Positions 32,649 through 40,223 of a DNA stretch of 64,000 nt are shown piece after piece (within the stretch, counting starts at the first letter, position 1; every line of letters begins with the position of its first letter). The DNA is from Pseudomonas sp. ATCC PTA-122608 (lineage in GTDB: Bacteria; Pseudomonadota; Gammaproteobacteria; Pseudomonadales; Pseudomonadaceae), in NCBI RefSeq assembly GCF_001952855.1, contig NZ_LPNO01000004.1, positions 113,234 to 177,233 on the forward strand, given 5' to 3'. The translations under genes were made by a program, and so were the position numbers. Below the pieces are notes generated by a model. The model searched no databases. It was given only the letters and a program-made list of their open reading frames with translations, and had not been told where the DNA came from.

Positions 32649-33773
32649 CTAGCGACGAATCAGGTGCGCGATTTTCGATACGAAATGATTGGCAACGAGA
32701 CTGGAGAACTCTTGAGCTCGTTCGGGTGGAATGATGCTGTCTCTCGGAATGCCCATTGACTGACACGCATGCTCGAAAGCATTGCTTGCTTCTCGTTCTA
32801 TCAGTCGAGATTGACTGCGCTTATAGATGAGGCCGAATCCTTCATTGAGGGCTGCAGCATAGGTTTCATCTGTCAGTGCTTGATTGGACCGGATTAGCTC
32901 TAGCTCATGGTCGGATAGATTGAGGTTCACCCCAAGTGCGAGTTCGGAAGCTCTAGCGGGATTAAAAGCGTAGGTGGTATGTAAAGCGGGCCCATCATAT
33001 TGCTCACTCAGGATAATGACGATCCGCGACATTGAAAAATACTCAACATAGCCTAATAGTTTTCGCCTATCGGGTAGGCCGACAACGCTTACACAGTTAA
33101 AGGCATGAGTCGAAGGTCGATTGGCTACTAAGTCGCGCAAATAGAAATGAGCGTAGGGTGGCGTTACTGTAGCCCCCTTCAAGTACTGATTCGCCGTATC
33201 GCAAGACTTAGGACTCACTCCAGCAGCTGCTGCTAATGCAACCGCAGTTTTGACCATTGAGCGGCCGGCTAGCTCTCCGCCAAATTGAGCAGAAAAAGTC
33301 ACTGGTGACTCAAGGGGGGTCTCTGTTGCTGTCATTCCGCTCAAAAACGAATCCACGTCCACCTTCGAGTTTTTCCTAGCTAACTGCTTGACCATTTTGT
33401 GAGCGGTTGGCTTATCTCTTGCCGATATCTTTATTTTCAGGCCTTTCTCGCCTGGCTCGGTTCGATAAGTGGAATTGGGGATTGTCATGGTGCCGTCTGG
33501 CAGCAGGAGATAACTTTTCCCGTCGATAGTCTGAATCTTGATACTCGGCGGAGCTCCTCGTTCTCGATCAACACCATGCATCATCGCAAGTTGGGAAAAC
33601 TGCTGCCAAATCTCTGCGTCCCAGCTATCGCCCGAACTGCTATTGCAATCGATACAAATGAACGATCGAATCTTGCGTCGGCCACCGATAGAGTGAGGAA
33701 TGATGTGCTCACGAGAATTGTTGGAACTGTCAATTTGCTTTTCGCAGAGGGCACAGTAGCTAGTGTTGTCCAT
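32649..33773 (-). CDS. HNH endonuclease-like protein
   Basis: A 374-residue protein with an N-terminal HNH module: CALC (Cys7, Cys10), REHIIPHSIGG (His23, His27) and CIDCN (Cys40, Cys43), a zinc-bound nuclease fold. The remaining 320 residues are unassigned; there is a helical GRSMVKTAVALAAAAGVSP segment in the middle and acidic helices at the end. I start at ATG 33773; an in-frame TTG at 33833 would add 20 residues without a better ribosome site. HNH proteins with long partner regions occur in defence systems and mobile elements. Confidence 0.7.
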   Translation of the reverse strand: MDNTSYCALCEKQIDSSNNSREHIIPHSIGGRRKIRSFICIDCNSSSGDSWDAEIWQQFSQLAMMHGVDRERGAPPSIKIQTIDGKSYLLLPDGTMTIPNSTYRTEPGEKGLKIKISARDKPTAHKMVKQLARKNSKVDVDSFLSGMTATETPLESPVTFSAQFGGELAGRSMVKTAVALAAAAGVSPKSCDTANQYLKGATVTPPYAHFYLRDLVANRPSTHAFNCVSVVGLPDRRKLLGYVEYFSMSRIVIILSEQYDGPALHTTYAFNPARASELALGVNLNLSDHELELIRSNQALTDETYAAALNEGFGLIYKRSQSRLIEREASNAFEHACQSMGIPRDSIIPPERAQEFSSLVANHFVSKIAHLIRR

Positions 33774-33880
33774 GGCTTTTCTCGAATAGATATTCGCGCT
33801 TCTTTGAACAATATCACGAAGAGATAAGGGCAAGCCGGATCTCGGAGGCGTTTGAGAAAACGCAATGAAACGAGCGCGAG

Positions 33881-34013
33881 TTAGGGCAAAATTAGGGCGA
33901 ATTCGAGGCCGCTTTAGCTCGATGCAAGCCGTGGGGCATCAAGAATATTGCTGGATTCAATGGCCCTGAGCGGTCCTTACGAACACGCGAAGGGGTTCAA
34001 ATCCCTTTCCACG
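33881..34013 (+). repeat. Structured att-like element, copy 2
   Basis: It begins TTAGGGCAAAATTAGGGCG, has GGCCGCT (33907-33913) pairing with AGCGGTC, and a T-arm AGGGGTTCAAATCCCT (33991-34006). The T-arm lies at the same offset (114 nt from start to GTTC) as in copy 1. The rest of the gap 33774-34424 carries the tRNA-Cys remnant and a terminator, but no gene. Confidence 0.6.
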
Positions 34014-34194
34014 GGCCTGCGCAATAAAGTCTTGCGTGACGAGCTAGGGGGCTCGACCGCACGCGACCAGGCGTAGAGAATCAGTTCCGCAACTAAAATA
34101 GAATCGCCTGATTTCAAAGGGCTCCAGCGCTGTGTAAATATTGACGAAGCGGAATTGAATATCTCGTAAAACACTGATAAATAAATGAATATTT

Positions 34195-34243
34195 GTGGAT
34201 TGCAAATCCGCCTACTCCGGCTCGATTCCGACCTCGGCCTCCA
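34195..34243 (+). pseudogene. tRNA-Cys(GCA) 3' half, probable attachment site
   Basis: GTGGATTGCAAATCCGC forms the anticodon arm of tRNA-Cys with anticodon GCA. It is followed by CGGCTCGATTCCG and acceptor CCTCGGCCTCCA, ending in CCA at 34243. The 5' half is absent: upstream sequence is AT-rich and unrelated. This is the usual mark of the distal end of an element integrated in a tRNA gene; the intact tRNA-Cys would be at the other end, left of the window. Confidence 0.7.
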
Positions 34244-34250
34244 CTCTTAG

Positions 34251-34284
34251 AAACCCCGTAGATTAACGTCTATGGGGTTTTTTA
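34251..34284 (+). terminator. Intrinsic terminator after the tRNA-Cys remnant
   Basis: AAACCCCGTAGA (34251-34262) pairs with TCTATGGGGTTT (34269-34280) with one G-U, then TTTT. It is probably the original tRNA operon terminator, which supports this as the junction with native chromosome. Confidence 0.85.
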
Positions 34285-34424
34285 TTGGGAGCGGGAAAGT
34301 GTGTGTCAGGACGAGCCTGGGCTCAGCGCTTTGTTTGGGCCTTCACAGCTCTTTCTTGATCGGGCTGAAGGATAAACGGGGCTGTTTTATTTGAGCGTTT
34401 AAATAGATCAGCCCCAATACTGCG

Positions 34425-34730
34425 TTAGTGCGGTTTCAAACAATCCAGCGCCTGATCCGCCAAGGTTCTGGCCATGTCGATCAGGTGCACGGTGGAACGC
34501 GCCATGTCGCGGTTTTCTCCAGGTGATCCCTGCACAGAACCCTCAGCCGTTGCGGCTGCACAGCGTAGCAATTCAGAGATTTGGGCGATTGCGTCTTCAA
34601 AGCTGACGTCTTGGTGAACAGTAAATATTGGGTGGGAGGCGGGATCGGGTCGGAGGTGGTGACTTAAGGCGCGATCAAAGGCTTCGCGGTCCCGGGTGGT
34701 ACGAGGTGGGTCTGGAACGATTTTGTCCAT
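34425..34730 (-). CDS. DUF6124/DUF3077-like protein
   Basis: A 101-residue protein, MDKIVPDPPRTTRDREAFDRALSHHL at the N-terminus and a helical core SFEDAIAQISELLRCAAATAEG, HLIDMARTLADQALDCL. This matches the small Pseudomonas family DUF3077/DUF6124 of unknown function. The longer frame upstream (to 34871) runs through a structured leader, so ATG 34730 is used. Confidence 0.78.
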   Translation of the reverse strand: MDKIVPDPPRTTRDREAFDRALSHHLRPDPASHPIFTVHQDVSFEDAIAQISELLRCAAATAEGSVQGSPGENRDMARSTVHLIDMARTLADQALDCLKPH

Positions 34731-34802
34731 GCATAAGCTCCTACTGAGGGGGAGCCATCCTGGTGTCGGTCTCACTCGACAAAAGGTGGCAGCTATGTGC
34801 AG

Positions 34803-34920
34803 GGTGAGAATACCGGACAGTAGGACTCCGGCCAGACCGAAGTCTGCCCGCACACAGCCGCCATAGAGCATGCTACAGACGGTAGTGGCGCTTGGCGCCT
34901 ACTGGTTCCGGATTCTCACC
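34803..34920 (-). promoter_or_regulatory. Structured leader upstream of the DUF6124-like gene
   Basis: GGTGAGAATACCGG (34803-34816) pairs with CCGGATTCTCACC (34908-34920) with one bulged A. Between them lie hairpins CAGAC-CGAA-GTCTG (34833-34846) and GTAGTGGCGC-TTG-GCGCCTAC (34882-34902). The compact nested folding suggests a structured 5' leader or small RNA. The rest of the gap 34731-35106 shows nothing further. Confidence 0.55.
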
Positions 34921-35106
34921 CCCGATCGCTGATGTGCAGCGACGGAGCGAAGACTAGCCAGTGATTCCAGCGGGCACAAGGCCGAAAGATTCTCTAGGAA
35001 ACGTCCCGCAAGTTAAAGCGATTTGCCTTGCTGGCCCTTAAAAAACCGAGAAGATTTTAAACAGTGGACGCGATTTTTATTGGGCTTGGAAAAGTGTCGG
35101 CACTGA

Positions 35107-36075
35107 CTATTTACCGCTGGTAATGCGCGCCATAAACAGTCGCGTCAGGCTGGCAATCTGTTCAGTTTTCTCATCCAGTGCGAAATGCCCCGCATCCAGA
35201 ACATGAACCTCTGCACCCGGCACATCATCCTTGTAACGCATGGCCCCTGGCAGAATGAACGACGGGTCGTATTTCCCCCACATGACCAGCATGGGCGGCT
35301 GATTGTCTTTCAACCATTGCTGCCATTTTGGGTAAGAGGCGACGTTGTTTTGGTAGTCCAGCAATAACGCCGACTGTATCGCCCGCTGGCCCGGGCGGGA
35401 CAATGCGGCAAATTCGTCTTCCCAGGCATCAGGGTTGTAACGCTCGGGATGAGGGCTGGTGCCCAAGTGGCGCTGCTTCGTGCCTTCGTATCCGATGAAC
35501 GCATCGACTTGCTCGGGGTGTTCGGAAGGAGCCTTCCAATACTTGGCAATGTTCGCCCACTTGGCTCCCAGGCCTTCGTTATAGGCGTTGGCATTTTGGA
35601 TGATGATGCCGTGCAGTTTTTGCGGCGCATTGAGGATCATCCGGAAGCCTATCGGGCCGCCGTAGTCCTGCATGAACAGGGCGTACTCATCGATGCGCAA
35701 TTGCGTGAGCAGCTTGCTCATGGTGTCGGCCAGATGGTCAAACGTGTAGGCGTAGGTCGCCACAGAGGGTGCGTCGCTTCTGCCGAACCCAGGGTAGTCG
35801 GGTGCGATCACGTGATACCGATCAGCAAGCAGCGGTATCAACGAGTCCCACATGCGCGACGAAGAAGGGTAGCCATGGAGCAGCACAAGGCTCGGCGCGC
35901 CTTTGGGGCCGGCCTCACGATAGAAAACCTTCACGCCTTCCACGCTGGTCCAGTGATAGCCAGTGGACGCGGTGGTATAGGGGATGGTGGGCACCGGTTC
36001 GGCAGCGTATGTCGGTTCGGTCATCGAGAGCGTCGTCATAAGTGCTCCTAGGGTGCAAAAGGTCGCGATGTTCAT
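35107..36075 (-). CDS. Secreted alpha/beta hydrolase with Asp nucleophile
   Basis: A 322-residue protein with a signal peptide (MNIATFCTLGALMTTLSMTEPTYA-AEP). The hydrolase core has LLHGYPSSSRMWDSL (oxyanion region), DYPGFGRSD, a nucleophile elbow MQDYGGPIGF whose nucleophile is Asp rather than Ser, an acid in WGKYDPSF, and the base in DAGHFALDE. This set fits epoxide hydrolase or haloalkane dehalogenase-like enzymes. It is divergent from a GlxA-type regulator, which probably controls it through the inverted repeat between them. The start at ATG 36075 is chosen for the signal peptide; the frame runs on to 36171. Confidence 0.8.
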   Translation of the reverse strand: MNIATFCTLGALMTTLSMTEPTYAAEPVPTIPYTTASTGYHWTSVEGVKVFYREAGPKGAPSLVLLHGYPSSSRMWDSLIPLLADRYHVIAPDYPGFGRSDAPSVATYAYTFDHLADTMSKLLTQLRIDEYALFMQDYGGPIGFRMILNAPQKLHGIIIQNANAYNEGLGAKWANIAKYWKAPSEHPEQVDAFIGYEGTKQRHLGTSPHPERYNPDAWEDEFAALSRPGQRAIQSALLLDYQNNVASYPKWQQWLKDNQPPMLVMWGKYDPSFILPGAMRYKDDVPGAEVHVLDAGHFALDEKTEQIASLTRLFMARITSGK

Positions 36076-36154
36076 TGAGGCCTGGGCTCTGATTTGCGCA
36101 TTTCCCGGCGAAATGCAGCTGGGATCAGAGTGGACGTATCCGAGAATGGGCACC

Positions 36155-36193
36155 ATTGGCCCAATGACCATTTTTCATTAGAATCGGGCCAAT
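36155..36193. promoter_or_regulatory. Inverted repeat in a divergent promoter region
   Basis: ATTGGCCC (36155-36162) and GGGCCAAT (36186-36193) are a perfect 8-bp inverted repeat, 23 nt apart, just before the regulator start. A likely operator for the adjacent AraC-type regulator. Confidence 0.45.
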
Positions 36194-36212
36194 CTTGATC
36201 AGGCCAGCCTCC

Positions 36213-37169
36213 GTGAAAAAAAGTGTGAGCGTTGCAGTCATCGCGTTTAACCGCATCAGCCCCTTTCACCTGTCCGTGCCCTGCCTGGTGTTTGGTAAAG
36301 ATCGCAGAGTGGGGGATTCGCCTTGGTTCGATCTGGTGGTCTGTGCAGGCGAGGAGGGCGTGCTGGTTACCAACGCCGGTTTCGCCATCCATTGCGAGCA
36401 TGGTCTGGATCAGGTGGCCGGGGCCGATATCGTGATTGTCCCAAGCTGGAGGGACGTCGCTGAAACGCCGCCGGCTGCACTTCTCGAAACGCTTCAGGCC
36501 GCTCATGCAAGAGGCGCACTGGTCGTCGGCCTGTGTCTGGGGGCGTTCGTACTCGCTCATGCAGGTCTGCTGAGCGACAAGCGGGCAACCACGCACTGGG
36601 CTTGGGCGGCGCATCTGGCGCGAGATTTCCCTCGCATCGAAGTAGACCCCAAAGTGCTCTATGTCGAGGTTGAGCAAATCCTGACCTCGGCGGGCGTGGC
36701 CGCGGGCCTCGATTGCTGCATCCATATCGTCAGGCGCATTTATGGGCGGGGAGTTGCCAACGCATTGGCGCGACAGCTGCTTGTTTCCCCACATCGCGAC
36801 GGCGGCCAGGCTCAGTTCATCAGTCAGCCTGTTCCGCAAGGCGCAAGCGACCAGCGCCTCGGCCAGTTGCTGGATTGGCTTCGGGCAAACCTGGGCCAAC
36901 CTTTGTCAATCGATCAAGTCGCGACGAGGCTGGCGATGAGTCGGCGTAGTTTCACCCGGCACTTCAAGCAACTCACCGGCTCGACGTTTGGGAAGTGGCT
37001 TACGAACGAGCGAATCAAGGCAGCCCAACTGCAGCTCGAAACAACCGACCATAGCATTGAGACGATCGCGGGCTCCTGCGGGTTTGGTACAAGCCTGTCG
37101 TTACGTCAGCACTTTTTCTCGATCGTGGGCGTGAGCCCAACAACGTACCGAAAGGCTTATCAACGATAG
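36213..37169 (+). CDS. GlxA-type AraC-family regulator
   Basis: A 318-residue regulator with an N-terminal DJ-1/PfpI-like domain (VAVIAFNRISPFHLSVPCLVFG; the elbow GLCLGAFVLAHAGLL) and a C-terminal AraC DNA-binding domain with two helix-turn-helix motifs (SIDQVATRLAMSRRSFTRHFKQLTG; SIETIAGSCGFGTSLSLRQHFFSIVGVSPTTYRKAY). I begin at GTG 36213 (VKKSVSVAVIAFN); TTG 36195 is the alternative. Divergent from the hydrolase, which is the most likely target. Confidence 0.85.
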   Translation: MKKSVSVAVIAFNRISPFHLSVPCLVFGKDRRVGDSPWFDLVVCAGEEGVLVTNAGFAIHCEHGLDQVAGADIVIVPSWRDVAETPPAALLETLQAAHARGALVVGLCLGAFVLAHAGLLSDKRATTHWAWAAHLARDFPRIEVDPKVLYVEVEQILTSAGVAAGLDCCIHIVRRIYGRGVANALARQLLVSPHRDGGQAQFISQPVPQGASDQRLGQLLDWLRANLGQPLSIDQVATRLAMSRRSFTRHFKQLTGSTFGKWLTNERIKAAQLQLETTDHSIETIAGSCGFGTSLSLRQHFFSIVGVSPTTYRKAYQR

Positions 37170-37183
37170 GCTTGGCAGAAAAA

Positions 37184-37207
37184 TGGCCCGCAATCACGGG
37201 CCTTTCT
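37184..37207. terminator. Bidirectional terminator between convergent genes
   Basis: TGGCCCG and CGGGCCT with loop CAATCA, followed by TTTCT; on the other strand the hairpin is followed by ATTTTT. It lies between the regulator (+) and the next minus-strand gene. Confidence 0.7.
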
Positions 37208-37223
37208 CACAGGGCATTCCAAC

Positions 37224-37616
37224 CTATTTGAACAAGCCGCCAATCGCGTTGATCGCATCCGCAGCCTTGTTCACGGTTTGCTGGTGTTGGGGGTTGGTGC
37301 TCACTTGCGCCTGAGCGTTGTAAGTGTTGTTGCTGCAACTTTTGTTGGTTTGTGTCAGTGCCGCCTGGAACGCGGTCGCGCGCAAGGTATCGCCCTTGGC
37401 ATTGGCCGCGTTGATATTCGTCTGCAGGTCGCGGATCTGTTGCTGGCAGGAGGCGTTATTGGCGTTGACGGTGCTGTTGCTGTTGCTGTTGCTGGCGCTG
37501 GCGCCGCCCAGGGCAGATGACAGGGCGCCCGTGAGGGCTGACAGGTCGGCGGCTTGGGCGGTGAGGGTAAACAGGCTGAACAGGGCGGCGGCGGGTGCGA
37601 GTTTGGAAAGGCGCAT
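37224..37616 (-). CDS. Small secreted protein, unassigned
   Basis: A 130-residue protein with a signal peptide ending TLTAQA-ADLS. The mature part has a Ser/Asn-rich linker (SASNSNSNSTVNANN), then a helical pair with two Cys (SCQQQIRDLQTNINAANAKGDTLRATAFQAAL and KSCSNNTYNAQAQV). The spacing of Cys and helices recalls small periplasmic DUF1090-like proteins, but I do not assign it. ATG 37616 is chosen because the signal peptide starts there (MRLSKLAPAAALFSLF). Confidence 0.7.
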   Translation of the reverse strand: MRLSKLAPAAALFSLFTLTAQAADLSALTGALSSALGGASASNSNSNSTVNANNASCQQQIRDLQTNINAANAKGDTLRATAFQAALTQTNKSCSNNTYNAQAQVSTNPQHQQTVNKAADAINAIGGLFK

Positions 37617-37841
37617 GGCAAACCTCAATGTTTTATTGCCTGCGCAGTTCCGGAAGCCCGAGCAAGCGCAGAACAATATCCATATAGAGGTGAGCGCTCG
37701 GGTGAAGCGAAATATATTTGGTCAATTTTTGACCTTCAACAGCGGAGCTCCATAAGTGTGAGTTGTTTCACGTTGTTTCTTAGACGTTGATGGGTGTTAC
37801 AGCGGTGTTTACTTGAAAGGATGCAAAATGAGGCAGCTACC

Positions 37842-38069
37842 TCACTTGGCGCAGTGCACACCCGATAGCCGCACCAGCAGCGTCAAAGCAACGATTGCCC
37901 AGCCAAAGTTGAGCGCAACAAACATCCATTCAGGTGGAGTTGCACTCAGGAAAATCATCGAGGTAATCGTTAAAAAAACCATCAAAAACCCAAGCGTAAG
38001 CCAGAACCAGCGATTCGCCTGGCGCGGACATCCCTCGATCTTCAACGGGTTGTCTTCAGGGAGCGTCAT
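37842..38069 (-). CDS. Small inner-membrane protein
   Basis: A 75-residue protein with two hydrophobic segments (WFWLTLGFLMVFLTITSMIFL and WMFVALNFGWAIVALTLLVRL) and short polar ends. No known family. A plus-strand frame covers the same DNA but has poor composition, so I prefer the minus strand. Ribosome site weak. Confidence 0.55.
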   Translation of the reverse strand: MTLPEDNPLKIEGCPRQANRWFWLTLGFLMVFLTITSMIFLSATPPEWMFVALNFGWAIVALTLLVRLSGVHCAK

Positions 38070-38164
38070 GTTCGTTCGGCCTCGGTAACGTGATGCTTCC
38101 TTGCCGGTGTTGAGCTCAAGAGGGCCATCCTGAGCAATGGGGCAGCGCGATGCAAGGGGCGCTC

Positions 38165-39121
38165 TTAGTTCCCATCAATCAGGCGCATCGCCAGTTCGGG
38201 GCTGAACGTGCCTGCCGCCGGGCCGCCGTGACAATCGGTTTTTGTTGAAGACGCCCCGTCCGAGTTGCCCGGAAGTTTGATCCATAGGGCAACCAACTGC
38301 GGTGAAAGCACTTGGGGTGTCATACCGATCCTGCGACCCGTGGGGTTGCACCAGTCACCAGGCGTTGCGCCGTTGCCGTTGCGGCTGGTGTCTACCGCGA
38401 TGGCTTTTGTATAGGTGTACTCGCTTAACAGCCTGGCATTGATCGCGTCACCGTAACTGCGCACCTGGGCGAGGGTGTAGAAGTTGGCGATATTCAGGGC
38501 AAACCCGCGGGCCTCTTTCACACCGGCTGCATTCAACGCCTCAGCCATGGCGCCTGGGGATTTCCAGCCTGGATTGCCGGCGTCCAGATATACATCCGTA
38601 TGGGGCGAGCGCTGCTTGAGCCCCGAGACGGCGTAATTGATCAGCTGCAGCCGCTCGGAGCGCTTGTCCTTGTCCAGGCACTGCATATCGGCCAGCGCAT
38701 CCGGTTCCAGAATGACCACCGCAGATTTGTCTCCAATACCGTTGATCAGTTGGTCTACCCAGGCCCGGTATGCTGTTGCATTCGGCGCACCGCCTGCAGA
38801 CGCGCCGCCGCTGCAGTCGCGATGGGGCAAGTTGTAGGCCACCAGGATCGGCGTTTTATCCGCGCCGGCAGCGGCCGATACGTAACGATTGACTCGATCC
38901 GGGAGCGTGCCCGCAGCCTGGCTGGTGCGGGTCAGCCACAGGGCACTGGGCACCTCGGCAATGGTTGAGCGGATCCTTGCGGTGGCAGGCGTATCGGGGT
39001 GCTGCTGGACCCACTGTGCGGCGGTTGACTGCGGGTTGACGTAGAACCCATCGCTCGCCTGGGCAGCAGGCAACATCGACAGGCCGATAAAGCCGGCGGC
39101 AAGGGTGGCGATCTTTAGCAC
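38165..39121 (-). CDS. Secreted GH6 family glucanase/cellulase
   Basis: A 318-residue protein with a signal peptide (MLKIATLAAGFIGLSMLPAAQA). GH6 motifs: ILVAYNLPHRDCSGGASAGG, AVVILEPDALADMQCL with the catalytic-acid Asp, YLDAGNPGW, FALNIANFYT, AIAVDTSRNGNG and the C-terminal VALWIKLPGNSDG. GH6 enzymes cut beta-1,4-glucan with inversion. Here it may act on plant or self-made cellulose outside the cell. Single-gene unit with a conventional start at ATG 39121. Confidence 0.92.
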   Translation of the reverse strand: MLKIATLAAGFIGLSMLPAAQASDGFYVNPQSTAAQWVQQHPDTPATARIRSTIAEVPSALWLTRTSQAAGTLPDRVNRYVSAAAGADKTPILVAYNLPHRDCSGGASAGGAPNATAYRAWVDQLINGIGDKSAVVILEPDALADMQCLDKDKRSERLQLINYAVSGLKQRSPHTDVYLDAGNPGWKSPGAMAEALNAAGVKEARGFALNIANFYTLAQVRSYGDAINARLLSEYTYTKAIAVDTSRNGNGATPGDWCNPTGRRIGMTPQVLSPQLVALWIKLPGNSDGASSTKTDCHGGPAAGTFSPELAMRLIDGN

Positions 39122-39266
39122 GCTCTACACCAGTAAGAGGGGCGGGTGGCCAAGGTAAGTCGGCTCGCCGCCGACGTCACGTGAAGCTGTATGAAGCTTG
39201 CCGGGTAGCCGCGTAGGCCGTAGCCATGGCATGCTCCCGCGCTCAGCATCCAGTCAAGGAAGAACG

Positions 39267-39785
39267 ATGTCGATTTATGCAATCACCGTCCCCTGCTTTG
39301 CGCAGATGTTGCGGTCGCTCCAGGGGCTTTTGTCCAAAGGCGAAGCGCACGCCAGCGAGTTGGCCTATGACTCGCAAAACCTGCTGGACGCGCGGCTGGC
39401 GCCGGACATGCACACCCTCGCAACGCAGATCCGGTTTGCGTGCACCCAGGCCCAGGAATCGGTCCAGCGTCTCACCCATCAACCGCTGCCGGTCCTGAGC
39501 ACACCCGCGACCCTCAGCGAGGCGCGTGGGTTGATCGAGCAAACTCTGCAAGCCCTCGCCTCGGCAGATCGCGAACTCATCGACAGCAGCGAGCGTACTA
39601 TCTCGATAGCGCTTCCCGACGGCACTGTTTTCGACATGACTGCCCACGAATACGCGGTCAATTGGGCCATTCCCCAGTTCTATTTCCACCTGATGACCGC
39701 CTACAACATCCTTCGCCATAACGGTGTGCCGCTCGGCAAGGCCGATTACGTGCCGCATATGTTCGCCTTCGTGCGCGCGCAATAA
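39267..39785 (+). CDS. DUF1993-like protein
   Basis: A 172-residue helical protein: MSIYAITVPCFAQMLRSLQGLLSKGEAHASE, LDARLAPDMHTLATQIRFACTQAQESVQRLTH, then FYFHLMTAYNILRHNGVPLGKADYV, the signature of DUF1993, related in fold to DinB-like four-helix proteins. Function unknown. AAGGAAGAACG precedes ATG 39267. Confidence 0.85.
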   Translation: MSIYAITVPCFAQMLRSLQGLLSKGEAHASELAYDSQNLLDARLAPDMHTLATQIRFACTQAQESVQRLTHQPLPVLSTPATLSEARGLIEQTLQALASADRELIDSSERTISIALPDGTVFDMTAHEYAVNWAIPQFYFHLMTAYNILRHNGVPLGKADYVPHMFAFVRAQ

Positions 39786-39865
39786 GCAGCCACCCGAATG
39801 AATGGACCCCGGTTCTGCACATAAGCGTATGGTGGGTGTTAAACGCGCTTATTGAGGTACCCACC

Positions 39866-40189
39866 ATGGACGATCGGCTCGGCACCCGCCTGAAAGAAGA
39901 ACGCAAGGTCCTGGGGCTCTCCCAACAGGAGTTCGGCGCGATTGGCGGTGTCGCTGCGAATGCCCAGGTGCATTACGAGAGCGGTGCTCGACTACCCAAG
40001 TCCGATTACCTGATAGCCATCCGGCGCAAAGGCGTGGACATACTTTATGTGCTGACGGGGGAGCGGGCGGTTATCAATCTGGACACGCTCAGCGACAAGG
40101 AAACGTTGATCATCAACCACTACCGCACGCTGGACGGGATGGATCAGGATGCGATTGCGCAGATCACTTCCTCGTTGTCTGACAGCTAG
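39866..40189 (+). CDS. XRE-family regulator
   Basis: A 107-residue protein with an N-terminal helix-turn-helix (RLGTRLKEERKVLGLSQQEFGAIGGVAANAQVHYESGARLPKSDYLIAIRRKGVDILYVLTGE) and a short helical tail. ATG 39866 follows GAGGT. It lies just before a convergent three-gene operon, on whose other side is a close paralogue (45144). Confidence 0.82.
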   Translation: MDDRLGTRLKEERKVLGLSQQEFGAIGGVAANAQVHYESGARLPKSDYLIAIRRKGVDILYVLTGERAVINLDTLSDKETLIINHYRTLDGMDQDAIAQITSSLSDS

Positions 40190-40223
40190 CAACGAGGAAG
40201 TCCCGGATTTGCTTTGCGCCAGG

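Noticed and set aside
32438..32734. 98-codon plus-strand frame across the tRNA-Gly fragment
   Set aside because: Overlaps a tRNA remnant and the HNH gene end; atypical composition and no ribosome site.
1..34300. CRISPR array
   Set aside because: No regularly spaced direct repeats of CRISPR type were seen here or in the rest of the window; the repeats found are short, irregular or inverted.
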